Source of the DNA: Nitrososphaerales archaeon
GTDB lineage: Archaea; Thermoproteota; Nitrososphaeria; Nitrososphaerales; Gagatemarchaeaceae
Length of the DNA stretch: 64,000 nucleotides
Direction: 5' to 3'
NCBI GenBank assembly: GCA_032906765.1
Contig: JAJTZB010000006.1
Coordinates: forward strand, 1-64,000
A model generated the notes under the pieces. The model saw only the letters and a program-made list of their open reading frames with translations. It did no database searches and was not told the DNA's origin. Below, piece after piece: positions 8,918-16,412 of this stretch (the first letter of the stretch is position 1; the number at the start of each line of letters is the position of its first letter). The position numbers and the translations under genes were made by a program.

Positions 8918-9596
8918 CCTTGGGAACCGCCCTCGCTTCCCCGATTTCGAGGAAACCTGAATCCCCTTTCCAGTGCTTGGTGCTGGAGACGATTTCGATT
9001 CTCTTGGAGAAGAGCGGGCAGTCGAGGACGAATGTCTCTCCCTCTCCTCCCTCAAGGCCCACGTGAAACCTGTACTTGGCCCCGAGCTCAACCAGCTCGT
9101 CGACCGCGTGAGAGTCGAGCACCCTGCCGAGCCACCTCTCATCCAGCCCGAGGGCCGAGACGCTTACCACTTCCACGAGGAAGCCTTCGCGGAGCAGCGT
9201 CCGGAGGTGTGTCTCCGGGTCGACGTGCCATAGAGGGGAGACGCACTTGAGGCCAAGTTCCCGACAGATCCTATCCACGCGACTCTTCTGGTAGACGCTG
9301 GCGAGTGCGCCTGTGTATATGCCATCCAATCCGAACTTCTCTTTGGCTGAGAGGATTACGGCCGTCAGGTCGGCGAGCTCCTTTTCCTTGACGCCCGCAG
9401 TCTCGCCGACGACCTGAGGGACGCCGGCAGCCTCTGCTTGGAGCTTCGTCCACTTCACGTTGGGGTAGTGGAACATGTACGACTCATCGGTACTTGGAAA
9501 GACAGTCACAAGGCAGGCTAGTTCCTCTCGCTTGGAGGCAAGGTAAGCTGCGTATGTCGAGTCCTTGCCGCCACTAAATAATACTCCGACCTTCGT
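8907..9596 (-). CDS. dph6: Diphthine-ammonia ligase Dph6 with an apparent ACG start
   Basis: Dph6 amidates diphthine on elongation factor 2, the last diphthamide step. The N-terminal PP-loop GVLFSGGKDS is essential for ATP binding and is complete only if the gene extends past the GTG at 9509. The frame is closed by TAG just before codons CAG-ACG-AAG-GTC, and no ATG, GTG or TTG lies ahead of the PP-loop. ACG at 9594-9596 gives M-KVGVLFSGGKDS and 229 aa, the usual archaeal length. A GGTGA motif lies exactly 6 nt before it. A frameshift or sequence error is the alternative. Dph2 is encoded at 24291. Confidence 0.85.
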   Translation of the reverse strand, partial: TKVGVLFSGGKDSTYAAYLASKREELACLVTVFPSTDESYMFHYPNVKWTKLQAEAAGVPQVVGETAGVKEKELADLTAVILSAKEKFGLDGIYTGALASVYQKSRVDRICRELGLKCVSPLWHVDPETHLRTLLREGFLVEVVSVSALGLDERWLGRVLDSHAVDELVELGAKYRFHVGLEGGEGETFVLDCPLFSKRIEIVSSTKHWKGDSGFLEIGEARAVPKVSR

Positions 9597-9602
9597 CTGC
9601 TA

Positions 9603-9607
9603 TCACC
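9603..9607 (-). promoter_or_regulatory. Ribosome-binding motif GGTGA deciding the dph6 start
   Basis: Read on the minus strand, GGTGA is followed by the 6-nt spacer TAGCAG and then ACG. The spacing equals that before rpoF's ATG (13039-13052), supporting ACG as the initiator. Confidence 0.5.
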
Positions 9608-9703
9608 CGATTGCGGGAGCGCCGTCGAGCCTTCTATAATGGTTCGTCATGCCTCGGCCGAAGGTGTCCCTGTGGGTTACGGGGAGTTCGGACCGCTCCT
9701 AAT

Positions 9704-9712
9704 CTTTTAAGC
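9704..9712 (+). promoter_or_regulatory. TATA box of the SRP54 operon
   Basis: CTTTTAAGC lies about 40 nt before the SRP54 ATG, predicting a transcript start near 9735 and a leader of about a dozen bases. Confidence 0.55.
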
Positions 9713-9747
9713 AACCGATTGAGGTCGGTCCTCTTCGGGTTCGCGCT

Positions 9748-11070
9748 ATGCTAGATTCACTGAGGGAAGGCCTCCAGAATGCTGTAAAGAAACTGGTCGG
9801 AGTGAGCGTCGTGGATGAGAAGGCTGTCAAGGAGTTCGTCCGCGACCTCCAGAGGACTCTCATTCAGGGCGATGTCAACGTGAAGATTGCTCTGGAGGTG
9901 ACCGACAGGGTCCAGAGGAGAGCCCTTGAAGAGAAACCCACTGGAGGGGTGACAAGGAAAGACCAGGTCGTCTCCATCCTGTACGAGGAGTTGGCGCGCC
10001 TGCTCGGGGGAGAGGGCGGGCTGCAGCTCGACAAGACGAAGACAAGCGTCCTAGTCATGCTGGGCGTCCAGGGCTCCGGCAAGACCACTACCACCGCGAA
10101 GCTGGGGAGGCTCTTCACGAAGCGCGGGTTCAAGGTTGGTGTGGTCGCTGCGGACACGTTCAGGCCCGGCGCGGTGACGCAGCTCCGGACGCTCTGCGAG
10201 GCCTCGGGGGTGGACGTCTTCAGCAATGACAAGGAGAAGGACTCGGTCAAGATTGCGAAGGAGGGGAGGAAGCACTTCGAGGGGTCGAAGAACCTAATCA
10301 TCGTTGACACAGCGGGAAGGCACAAGGAGGAGTCTGGGCTCCTCAAGGAGATGAAAGAGATCGTTGACGGAGTGAAGCCAGACTACAGCGTCCTCGTTAT
10401 CGATGGGACGATCGGGCAGCAGTGCTACAACCAGGCGCTGGCATTTCACCAAGCTTCGCCCGTCGGTGGAATAATCGTAACGAAGCTCGACGGCGCGGCC
10501 AAGGGAGGCGGCGCTCTCGCTGCGTCTGCAGCCACTGGCTCGAAGATATTCTACGTCGGCACTGGGGAAAGGATAGACGACCTCGAGGAGTTCGTGCCGA
10601 CGCGGTTCGTGGGAAGGCTGCTCGGCATGGGCGACCTGAAGGCGCTCGTCGAGATGGTGAAGTCGGCCGAGATAGAAGTCGACGAGAAGAGGGTCCAGAG
10701 GATGATGTCAGGGAAGCTGACGATGGACGACCTGCTCTACCAGTTCGAGCAGGTGAAGAAGTTCGGCTCCTTCAAGAAGGTGATGGAACACATCCCAGGG
10801 TTGTCCGGCGCGGTGAACGTCGATGAGCTGGACAAGGCGGAGAGCAGGGTGAAGGTGTACAAGGCGATTATTCAGTCGATGACAGGCGACGAGCGGGCCG
10901 ACCCAGAACGGATCAACGCGTCCAGGGTCAAGAGGATAGCGAGGGGATCAGGAAGGACGGAGAAAGACGTCAGGGAGCTGCTCTCCAGGTACAAGCAGAT
11001 GAAGTCGCTGACGAAGAGTAGCAAGGGCCGCGAATTCAGACAGATGGTACGCCGAATGGGTGGTCAGTAG
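9748..11070 (+). CDS. srp54: Signal recognition particle protein SRP54 (Ffh)
   Basis: This is the GTPase of SRP; with 7S RNA it carries ribosomes making secreted or membrane proteins to the FtsY receptor. The N domain (1-90) leads to the G domain with GVQGSGKTTT (G1), DTFRPGA (G2), DTAGRH (G3) and TKLDGAAKGG (G4). The Met-rich M domain (about 300-440) ends in basic RNA-binding helices. At 440 aa it is full length. It heads the run srp54-pus10-(LAGLIDADG gene)-L21e-rpoF. Confidence 0.97.
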   Translation: MLDSLREGLQNAVKKLVGVSVVDEKAVKEFVRDLQRTLIQGDVNVKIALEVTDRVQRRALEEKPTGGVTRKDQVVSILYEELARLLGGEGGLQLDKTKTSVLVMLGVQGSGKTTTTAKLGRLFTKRGFKVGVVAADTFRPGAVTQLRTLCEASGVDVFSNDKEKDSVKIAKEGRKHFEGSKNLIIVDTAGRHKEESGLLKEMKEIVDGVKPDYSVLVIDGTIGQQCYNQALAFHQASPVGGIIVTKLDGAAKGGGALAASAATGSKIFYVGTGERIDDLEEFVPTRFVGRLLGMGDLKALVEMVKSAEIEVDEKRVQRMMSGKLTMDDLLYQFEQVKKFGSFKKVMEHIPGLSGAVNVDELDKAESRVKVYKAIIQSMTGDERADPERINASRVKRIARGSGRTEKDVRELLSRYKQMKSLTKSSKGREFRQMVRRMGGQ

Positions 11071-12175
11071 GTTGACCGAGGCGCTCGAGAGGTATCGCCT
11101 CTGCGAGGCTTGCTTCGAGCGTCAGGCTGGCAACGCCAAGGATTTCGAGGTTGTGCGCGGAAGCGACTGCTTCATTTGCGCCGGGCTGATGGACCGGGTC
11201 GAACCTGTGTCGGAGAGCGCGCGTCGCCAGGCTGCGCGCTACGAGTTCGGGACGTTCGGCGTGGGCGTGATGATGCCCGAGGGCGTCCAAGAGAGGGAGG
11301 ACGAAATCAGGTCGACGCTCCGACTGAAAGGGAAGCAGACCGTCAAGACACAGCTGTCGGCGCTCGTGGCCGCAAGGCTCGCGCAGGAGCTAAGGAAAAA
11401 GCAGAACAAGACGAACCCAGACCTGACGATCCTCGTGGACTTTGGAGGCTCTCAGATCAAGCTGCAATCGAGGCCCCTCTTCTTCTACGGAAGGTACGCC
11501 AAGCCCCGAGGCGTCGCTCAGAGACGGGAGCTGTGCAGGGTCTGCATGGGCAAGGGATGCGAGTCTTGCGGGCAAACTGGCTTCGACACCTCGCCGAGTG
11601 TGGAGGAGAAGGTGGGGAGGAAGTTGGTAGCGGCCACTGGCGCAAGCGGAGCCAAGTTCACCTGGATTGGAAGCGAAGACATGGAGAGCGCCGTGGGGGG
11701 AACCGGCCGGCCCTTCGTCGTCGAGCTGAAGAACCCGAGGGCTCGGAAGGTGCCGAAGCGATTCGTTGCGGGAGGCCGGGGGGGACGCGTTGCAGTCTCC
11801 CGTGGACGTATTCTTCCCTCCAAGCCGACCAAGCTGCCCACCTTCAGATTCCACACCCGAATCACCGCGATAGCCATCGCCAAAATCAACGACGAGGAGC
11901 TTGGAGAGCTGGCGAAGGCTTTCCGAAACGCGACCGTGGTCTTCGACAGGCCAAACGAGAGGCCCGTTTCGAAGACTGTGTACAGCGTCAGGGCCAAAGC
12001 TCGCGGGAGGACCCTGATGATAGACGCCGAGCTCGACGGTGGCCTCCCAGTCAAGAGGTTCGTAAGCGGCGAGCTGGTTTCGCCTTCGGTTTCGGAAGTT
12101 CTAGGAATCCAAGTTAGATGCCTGCGATTTGACATTATGAAAGTGGTAGAGAAGGGGGGGCTTATGTTTGCGTAA
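11060..12175 (+). CDS. pus10: tRNA pseudouridine synthase Pus10
   Basis: Pus10 makes pseudouridine at positions 54 and 55 of archaeal tRNA. The 371-aa protein has N-terminal Cys pairs (CEAC, CFIC), a further Cys cluster (CRVCMGKGCESCG) near residue 155, and the Pus10 signature KFTWIGSED ... GRPFVVELKNPR near 195-225. The GTG at 11060 overlaps srp54 by 11 nt; a TTG at 11072 just after the srp54 stop is an alternative start. Pus10 beside L21e is a familiar archaeal order. Confidence 0.9.
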   Translation: MVSRLTEALERYRLCEACFERQAGNAKDFEVVRGSDCFICAGLMDRVEPVSESARRQAARYEFGTFGVGVMMPEGVQEREDEIRSTLRLKGKQTVKTQLSALVAARLAQELRKKQNKTNPDLTILVDFGGSQIKLQSRPLFFYGRYAKPRGVAQRRELCRVCMGKGCESCGQTGFDTSPSVEEKVGRKLVAATGASGAKFTWIGSEDMESAVGGTGRPFVVELKNPRARKVPKRFVAGGRGGRVAVSRGRILPSKPTKLPTFRFHTRITAIAIAKINDEELGELAKAFRNATVVFDRPNERPVSKTVYSVRAKARGRTLMIDAELDGGLPVKRFVSGELVSPSVSEVLGIQVRCLRFDIMKVVEKGGLMFA

Positions 12176-12737
12176 GATAGTGTCACTACTGGAGATGTAT
12201 GGCGTGAGAACCTTGCCTGTTTGGTCTAACGAGGAAACGACCGCGATGGGGTGGTTCATGATTACCGAAGGGACAGTCGGTGTTCATAGGATCACTACCT
12301 CTGGAGTCGAAGTACCGATAATCAGAATGTGCAGTTTGGATTGTGGCCTTGTTGATTATGCATCGGCTAGGTTCGGTACTAAACCCGATGTCGTGACCAG
12401 GCAATCCAGAGGAGGAGGATTCTGTCTCACTGTTTATTGTGCGAGAGCTACGGGCACCCGAGCAACAGTATCTCTATTGAGGATGGGGCCCAAGATGCCC
12501 GAAGGAGCAAGGAAGCGAAGGTTCAGAGATTTCGTACTGAAAGAAGCTGTTCCGAGAACTTCGAGGGCGATTTCGTTGCCATATGTGGCACCAAGGCTTC
12601 CGAGTCTGGTAGGTATGAGCGCAGAAGAAATCAGGCGTGGCCTCGATGCGTGGGTCGTTGCCGAAAGCCACAAGCCCACGGAACCATGGCGGCAGAAGGA
12701 ACGCGAGGCGTGGTTGCGTTCAATACAGAGAAGTTAA
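12168..12737 (+). CDS. LAGLIDADG-like homing endonuclease
   Basis: The 189-aa product shows one degenerate LAGLIDADG motif, GWFMITEGTVGVHR (about residues 28-41). It is followed by the expected beta-strand pattern and a basic segment (EGARKRRF) near 115. A single motif would imply a homodimer. It starts at a TTG overlapping pus10 by 8 nt and fills the space before L21e. It is not in an intron or intein. GC is lower than in its neighbours, consistent with acquisition. The family call rests on motif pattern only. Confidence 0.55.
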   Translation: MRKIVSLLEMYGVRTLPVWSNEETTAMGWFMITEGTVGVHRITTSGVEVPIIRMCSLDCGLVDYASARFGTKPDVVTRQSRGGGFCLTVYCARATGTRATVSLLRMGPKMPEGARKRRFRDFVLKEAVPRTSRAISLPYVAPRLPSLVGMSAEEIRRGLDAWVVAESHKPTEPWRQKEREAWLRSIQRS

Positions 12738-12765
12738 GAACCTTTGAACGGTGGGGTTGCACTTA

Positions 12766-13050
12766 ATGGCCAAATCTCACGGCTATAGGCGAGGAACAAG
12801 GGCGCTTCTCAGCACGAACGAGAAGAAGGGTCTGAGCAGCCTACTCAGAGAGTACTCTCCGAACGACAGGGTTGTCATAAAGATAGACCCCTCACAGGTG
12901 AAGGGCATGCCCCACAGGAGGTTCAACGGCCTTGTTGGCGTTGTGACCGAGACTGGAAGGCGTACGATTACGCTCGAAGTACCTGTTGGTGACAAGATGA
13001 AGAAGGTCATAGCCAGGAAGGAACATGTGGCGCCGCTGGGTGGAAGCTGA
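12766..13050 (+). CDS. rpl21e: Ribosomal protein L21e
   Basis: A 94-aa large-subunit protein with the typical start AKSHGYRRGTRALLS and the SH3-like core KIDPSQVKGMPHRRF. ATG 12766 is chosen because it gives the canonical N-terminus; an in-frame GTG at 12751 adds five unneeded residues. The sequence AGTTAAGAAC about 30 nt upstream may be its own TATA box, useful given the intervening endonuclease gene. The stop overlaps rpoF by 1 nt. Confidence 0.95.
   Translation: MAKSHGYRRGTRALLSTNEKKGLSSLLREYSPNDRVVIKIDPSQVKGMPHRRFNGLVGVVTETGRRTITLEVPVGDKMKKVIARKEHVAPLGGS
13039..13043 (+). promoter_or_regulatory. Ribosome-binding motif GGTGG of rpoF
   Basis: GGTGG, six bases, then ATG at 13050. This normal start supplies the spacing reference for the non-AUG starts at 9596, 23788 and 27593. 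Confidence 0.55.
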
Positions 13051-13376
13051 TGTCAGAGAAACTGGTGAAGAAGGTGTTGACCATCCCGGAGGCCAACCAG
13101 ATTCTCCAGAAACTGAACGTGGAAAAAGCAGACCAGATTCAGAAGAGGACCCTGGACTACACAACCAAGTTCGCGAAGGCGACCCCTGAGGCTGCCAAGA
13201 AGATGAAGAAGGAGCTGGAAACAGAGTGCGGCCTCACGGAAGAGGAGGCGGTCGAGGTAATCAACGTCATGCCAAAGTCCATGGAGGAGCTGAGGACGTT
13301 CACGTCCGGCTGGAGGAAGCTCCTGCCCACAGAGACGCTCGAGAAGACCCTGAAGATACTGCGCCCGAAGTCCTGA
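13050..13376 (+). CDS. rpoF: RNA polymerase subunit F (Rpb4)
   Basis: Rpb4 forms the polymerase stalk with Rpb7 (RpoE). The 108-aa protein begins LVKKVLTIPEANQIL and has the HRDC-like helical C-terminus ending LEKTLKILRPKS. It overlaps L21e by a single base (TGATG), so the two are co-translated. Its usual neighbour DUF655 lies 0.75 kb further on, displaced by a small antisense ORF and a LAGLIDADG gene. Confidence 0.93.
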   Translation: MSEKLVKKVLTIPEANQILQKLNVEKADQIQKRTLDYTTKFAKATPEAAKKMKKELETECGLTEEEAVEVINVMPKSMEELRTFTSGWRKLLPTETLEKTLKILRPKS

Positions 13377-13421
13377 GCGGCTAAGAACGCGCGGCTGCTG
13401 AACCATTTATGAGGTCGGCGG

Positions 13422-13562
13422 TTAAATCGCGCTCGACTGGCGGTGCGACTCCCTCTCCTTCCTGAGTAGCCAGTGAATTACTTCGCAGAAGCTGACGACC
13501 CCCTTCTCGTTCCTCCTCAGCGTGTCCGATTCTGCATCTTTCACTTCTGGACCGAGGTGCAC
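13422..13562 (-). CDS. Small uncharacterised protein, 46 aa
   Basis: A GTG-started minus-strand frame gives a 46-residue peptide including RRNEKGVVSFCEVIHWLLRK. Codon choice (AGG, AAG, GAG, GTC) matches neighbouring genes, which argues for coding. No domain is recognisable and the start is uncertain. It lies between rpoF and the LAGLIDADG gene on the opposite strand. Confidence 0.35.
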   Translation of the reverse strand: MHLGPEVKDAESDTLRRNEKGVVSFCEVIHWLLRKERESHRQSSAI

Positions 13563-13613
13563 GCGTGGAGCTTAAAGAACTAACGCGAGTGACGAGGAGG
13601 TTGGCGGCCGGGA

Positions 13614-13988
13614 TTGCGCGAGCCGAACCCAAGGGAGTGGGACTTGCAAGATGTGGAAAACTGGTACGAGGCTGAGGGGACCATCGGCAAGACAGAGGGA
13701 AGGGTATTGATCTCCCAGAAGGACAGGGAGGTGCTGAAGAAGCTCTGTCAGGCGCTGAGGAGGGGGCTGGGGATAGAGAGGTGCCCCATATACGCAGCCG
13801 GGCTTGATGGGTACGAACTCCAGCTACCGATAGACGAGGCGGCGAAGTTTGTCAGATACTTCAAGGATAGGGTCAAGACGAAGAAGGCGAGGTGGGATAT
13901 GGAGGAACTTGAAAAGGCCATCCTGAGACCGGTCAGGCAGGTGAGGCAGGTTAGGAGAAGGGCGCGGGAGACTCTTCTCTTCGGCTGA
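13614..13988 (+). CDS. Single-motif LAGLIDADG-like endonuclease
   Basis: A 124-aa protein with the degenerate motif NWYEAEGTI (residues 16-24), a helical stretch ISQKDREVLKKLCQAL, the second strand pair (GYELQLP), and a basic C-terminus (RRRARE). This is the layout of a compact LAGLIDADG domain. It starts at TTG 13614, about 40 nt after a TATA-like GCTTAAAG. It sits between rpoF and DUF655, which are adjacent in many archaea, so it looks inserted as a free-standing gene. Confidence 0.55.
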   Translation: MREPNPREWDLQDVENWYEAEGTIGKTEGRVLISQKDREVLKKLCQALRRGLGIERCPIYAAGLDGYELQLPIDEAAKFVRYFKDRVKTKKARWDMEELEKAILRPVRQVRQVRRRARETLLFG

Positions 13989-13992
13989 CGCT

Positions 13993-14003
13993 TTTTTATA
14001 TAC
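13993..14003 (+). promoter_or_regulatory. TATA box upstream of DUF655/ksgA
   Basis: TTTTTATATAC is the strongest TATA-like sequence in this part of the window. It predicts transcription from about 14020, giving the DUF655-ksgA message a leader of roughly 100 nt. Confidence 0.6.
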
Positions 14004-14016
14004 GAATAGCATTACG

Positions 14017-14103
14017 ATGCCGCATAGGCAAGGCGAGACTTCGTGCACCAACCGACACTACCACATCCGAAGGAGCTGCGCTCCCGCTAGATTGGCTAGT
14101 TGA
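14017..14103 (+). CDS. Possible 28-aa leader peptide
   Basis: An ATG about 20 nt behind the TATA box opens a 28-codon frame with CTNRHYHIRRSCA. It ends 17 nt before the DUF655 start. It may be a leader peptide or chance; there is no homology I recognise. Confidence 0.2.
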   Translation: MPHRQGETSCTNRHYHIRRSCAPARLAS

Positions 14104-14120
14104 GGAAACGGTGCTGAAAG

Positions 14121-14678
14121 ATGCTCCCTGCCGACAAGAAATACGAAGAGTTCGCATACGTGCTTGACTTCCTCCCTAGGGGCAAGTCCGCAGTAATCAA
14201 GGGCAGGGAGGGGGCCATCGTGCAGGCCATCGGGGAGGAGAGGTTGACGCTGCTGGAGTTGCTGGCCATGGACAACCAAGACTTCGAGGTCGGGGAGAAG
14301 GTCAAGATTGGGAAGGAAGGGAGGGAGAAGATCGCGAGCGTGCTCGGGAAGCTTACCTTTGGCGAGCTCTCGCCCGAGTCGGTGAGCGCCCTGCAGCAGG
14401 TTGTCGAGACACTCGTGAAGGCGAGCGAGGCGAAGTACGTCGCCTACTTCAACGAGCTGCAGCCGCTGACGCCGAGGCTCCACGGTCTGGAGCTTATTCC
14501 CGGAATAGGCAAGACGTTCATGAAGGAGATCGTCGCTATGCGAGAGAAGCAACCGTTCTCGAGCTTCGACGACCTGCAAAAGAGGGTCGGGCTCAGGGAA
14601 CCGGCCAAGCTCATAGCCAAGCGCATAGTTCAAGAGCTGTCAGGCGACGAAAGGATCAACCTGTTCATAAGAAAATGA
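14121..14678 (+). CDS. DUF655 predicted RNA-binding protein
   Basis: A 185-aa protein conserved across archaea next to rpoF and ksgA. The N-terminal part (residues 1-70) has a beta-barrel pattern; residues 110-185 carry a helix-hairpin-helix (LELIPGIGKTFMKEIV) typical of nucleic-acid binding. Its place beside the rRNA dimethyltransferase suggests a role in rRNA or ribosome biogenesis, which is inference. The stop overlaps ksgA by 4 nt (ATGA). Confidence 0.88.
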   Translation: MLPADKKYEEFAYVLDFLPRGKSAVIKGREGAIVQAIGEERLTLLELLAMDNQDFEVGEKVKIGKEGREKIASVLGKLTFGELSPESVSALQQVVETLVKASEAKYVAYFNELQPLTPRLHGLELIPGIGKTFMKEIVAMREKQPFSSFDDLQKRVGLREPAKLIAKRIVQELSGDERINLFIRK

Positions 14679-15385
14679 AAAGGCGGAGGCTGGGACAGCA
14701 CTACCTCGTCGACGCCGCTGTGGTTGCGCGGCTCACTTCGCTCGCAAACATCCGGAGCGGCGAGAGGGTGCTGGAGATTGGAACGGGCAAGGGCGCTCTG
14801 ACTAAGGAGCTCTGTCGTACGTCGTCGCAGCTCGACGGCTACGAGGTGGACGAAGAGAACTATCGTCAGACACTCGACGTCGTTGGCAACAGCAGTGCGC
14901 GGATTCACCTCGCAGACGCCTTCGAGGAAAAACCGGAGTTCGACGTCCTGGTCTCGAGCCTTCCTTACTCCCGCTCCGCTTCGTTCGTTGAATGGATCAG
15001 CCAGCTCCGCTACGACAGAGCCGTGGTCCTCCTTCAGGAGGATTTCGTGAAGAAGGTTGTCTCGCCTCCGGGCAGCAGAGACTACAGGGCCATTTCGGTG
15101 GTCGCCCAGGCTTCGTCGGAGATCTCGGCCCTCGACAGAGTCCCCAGGTCGGCGTTCTCCCCAGAGCCCAAGGTCAACTCGGTCATCGTCGGGATGAAAC
15201 CTAAGATAGTTCTCTCTGCCATTCAGGTGGCCGGAATCAAACGCCTCTTCGCACTGAGGCGGAGGGAGGTTGCCGCGGTCGTTGCGAAGATTGGAGGCCG
15301 TCGGGTAGGAGGGTGGAGCCATCGGAGAGTGTATTCGCTGTCACCGAACGAAGTTCTAGCTCTCGTGGCGCAGCTGCAGAGCTGA
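14675..15385 (+). CDS. ksgA: 16S rRNA A1518/A1519 dimethyltransferase KsgA/Dim1
   Basis: The enzyme uses S-adenosylmethionine to dimethylate two adjacent adenines at the 3' end of small-subunit rRNA. Motif I LEIGTGKGALT and the catalytic SLPYS (family NLPY/F) are present, and GQHYLVD is the typical N-terminus. At 236 aa it is slightly shorter than most archaeal forms (about 250-270), with a compact C-terminal domain. It is co-translated with DUF655. Confidence 0.92.
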   Translation: MKRRRLGQHYLVDAAVVARLTSLANIRSGERVLEIGTGKGALTKELCRTSSQLDGYEVDEENYRQTLDVVGNSSARIHLADAFEEKPEFDVLVSSLPYSRSASFVEWISQLRYDRAVVLLQEDFVKKVVSPPGSRDYRAISVVAQASSEISALDRVPRSAFSPEPKVNSVIVGMKPKIVLSAIQVAGIKRLFALRRREVAAVVAKIGGRRVGGWSHRRVYSLSPNEVLALVAQLQS

Positions 15386-15695
15386 CACGAGGGATTTATG
15401 GTTCTGGCAACTTGTCGTCGGACAAGTTACCTTGGAGGCATCAGCTCTGAGGATTGGAGCCGTCGTCTGCTCGTTCCCCATCACAGCTTCACTCACCTCC
15501 CGCTCCTGAGCGAACCACACTCAGACATCCCATTGATTGACGCGAGATGGCACCCAGAGGGCATAGCCGCTCGCGTTCGATTGCCTTTCGACGGATAAGG
15601 CATAACCACCATAGCATGGCCAATGTTCGTATTTAGTCACCACTCGACGATAGGTTACCAGAACAGGATTTATCCAGCCGCATGCTGGCCTAGCC
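15386..15695 (+). other. 310-nt gap after ksgA
   Basis: No convincing gene. It holds a perfect 8-bp hairpin, AACTTGTC-GTCG-GACAAGTT, at 15409-15428 that could mark the end of the ksgA transcript. A GGATTTATGG at 15391 resembles a TATA box. An unannotated small RNA is possible but unsupported. Confidence 0.4.
15666..15675 (+). promoter_or_regulatory. TATA box for the SPOUT methyltransferase
   Basis: GGATTTATCC is centred 26 nt before the GTG at 15696, so the message is probably leaderless. Confidence 0.6.
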
Positions 15696-16412
15696 GTGAT
15701 TCCAAAAGGCTTCTCCGTCGCGCTGGTGGAGCCCAGGTACCCTGTCAACTTGGGCCAAGTGGCGAGGGTCGTGAAGAACTTCGGAGTGGCGAGACTCTAT
15801 CTTGTCAATCCGAAGGTGGACATGTCTGTGGCCACCGTGTATGCCGCGCACGCCGCGGATGTCCTCGAAGACGCGAAGGTCGTCACGTTTGGCAGGCTCA
15901 GGAGGAGCAACGAGCTGCTCGTGGCAACAACCGCGATCAGGGCTAGCAGGGGGTCGAACGTGATCAGGCGAATGGTCAGGCCCGAGTGGTTGTCGACGAT
16001 CGTGCGCGCTGCGAGGACAGCGTGCCTTGTGTTTGGAAGGGACACGACCGGCCTCACAAACGAGGAGATAGCGTCGTGCGATGTCACGACAGTCATAAGC
16101 ACGGGAACCGGCTACAGGACGCTGAACGTCGGCCATGCGGTGGCCATACTGCTCTACCTGACGCTGAGGGGCGGAAGTCGGAAGGTCGACCTTCAGAGCA
16201 AGAGAACCCGCGACGTGTTCGCCCAGAGCCTCCACGACCTGGCAGCCTCTGCGGGAATACCGGATTACAAAGTGAAGAACCTCCGCGAAGTAGGGAAACG
16301 GATTGCTGCCTCGTCGGAGCTCGCAGACCCCCAACTCAACCTCATGACAGGCGTGTTCAGGAAAGCGGTGCTGGCGCTGAAGGAAGGTCAGCGGCGCGAC
16401 TCGAAGACGTAG
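15696..16412 (+). CDS. SPOUT-family RNA 2'-O-methyltransferase (TrmJ-like)
   Basis: The 238-aa protein opens with ALVEPRYPVNLGQVARVVKNFG, which places it in the TrmH/TrmJ group of knotted methyltransferases. It has the knot elements LVFGRDTTGLTNEEI and TLNVGHAVAILLY. TrmJ methylates the ribose at tRNA position 32, but the exact target here is unproven. It starts at GTG 15696. Its 3' end overlaps the convergent methyltransferase gene by 25 nt. Confidence 0.8.
   Translation: MIPKGFSVALVEPRYPVNLGQVARVVKNFGVARLYLVNPKVDMSVATVYAAHAADVLEDAKVVTFGRLRRSNELLVATTAIRASRGSNVIRRMVRPEWLSTIVRAARTACLVFGRDTTGLTNEEIASCDVTTVISTGTGYRTLNVGHAVAILLYLTLRGGSRKVDLQSKRTRDVFAQSLHDLAASAGIPDYKVKNLREVGKRIAASSELADPQLNLMTGVFRKAVLALKEGQRRDSKT

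Noticed and set aside
11110-12117. 335-codon plus-strand frame overlapping pus10
   Set aside because: Arg-rich shadow of pus10 in another frame.
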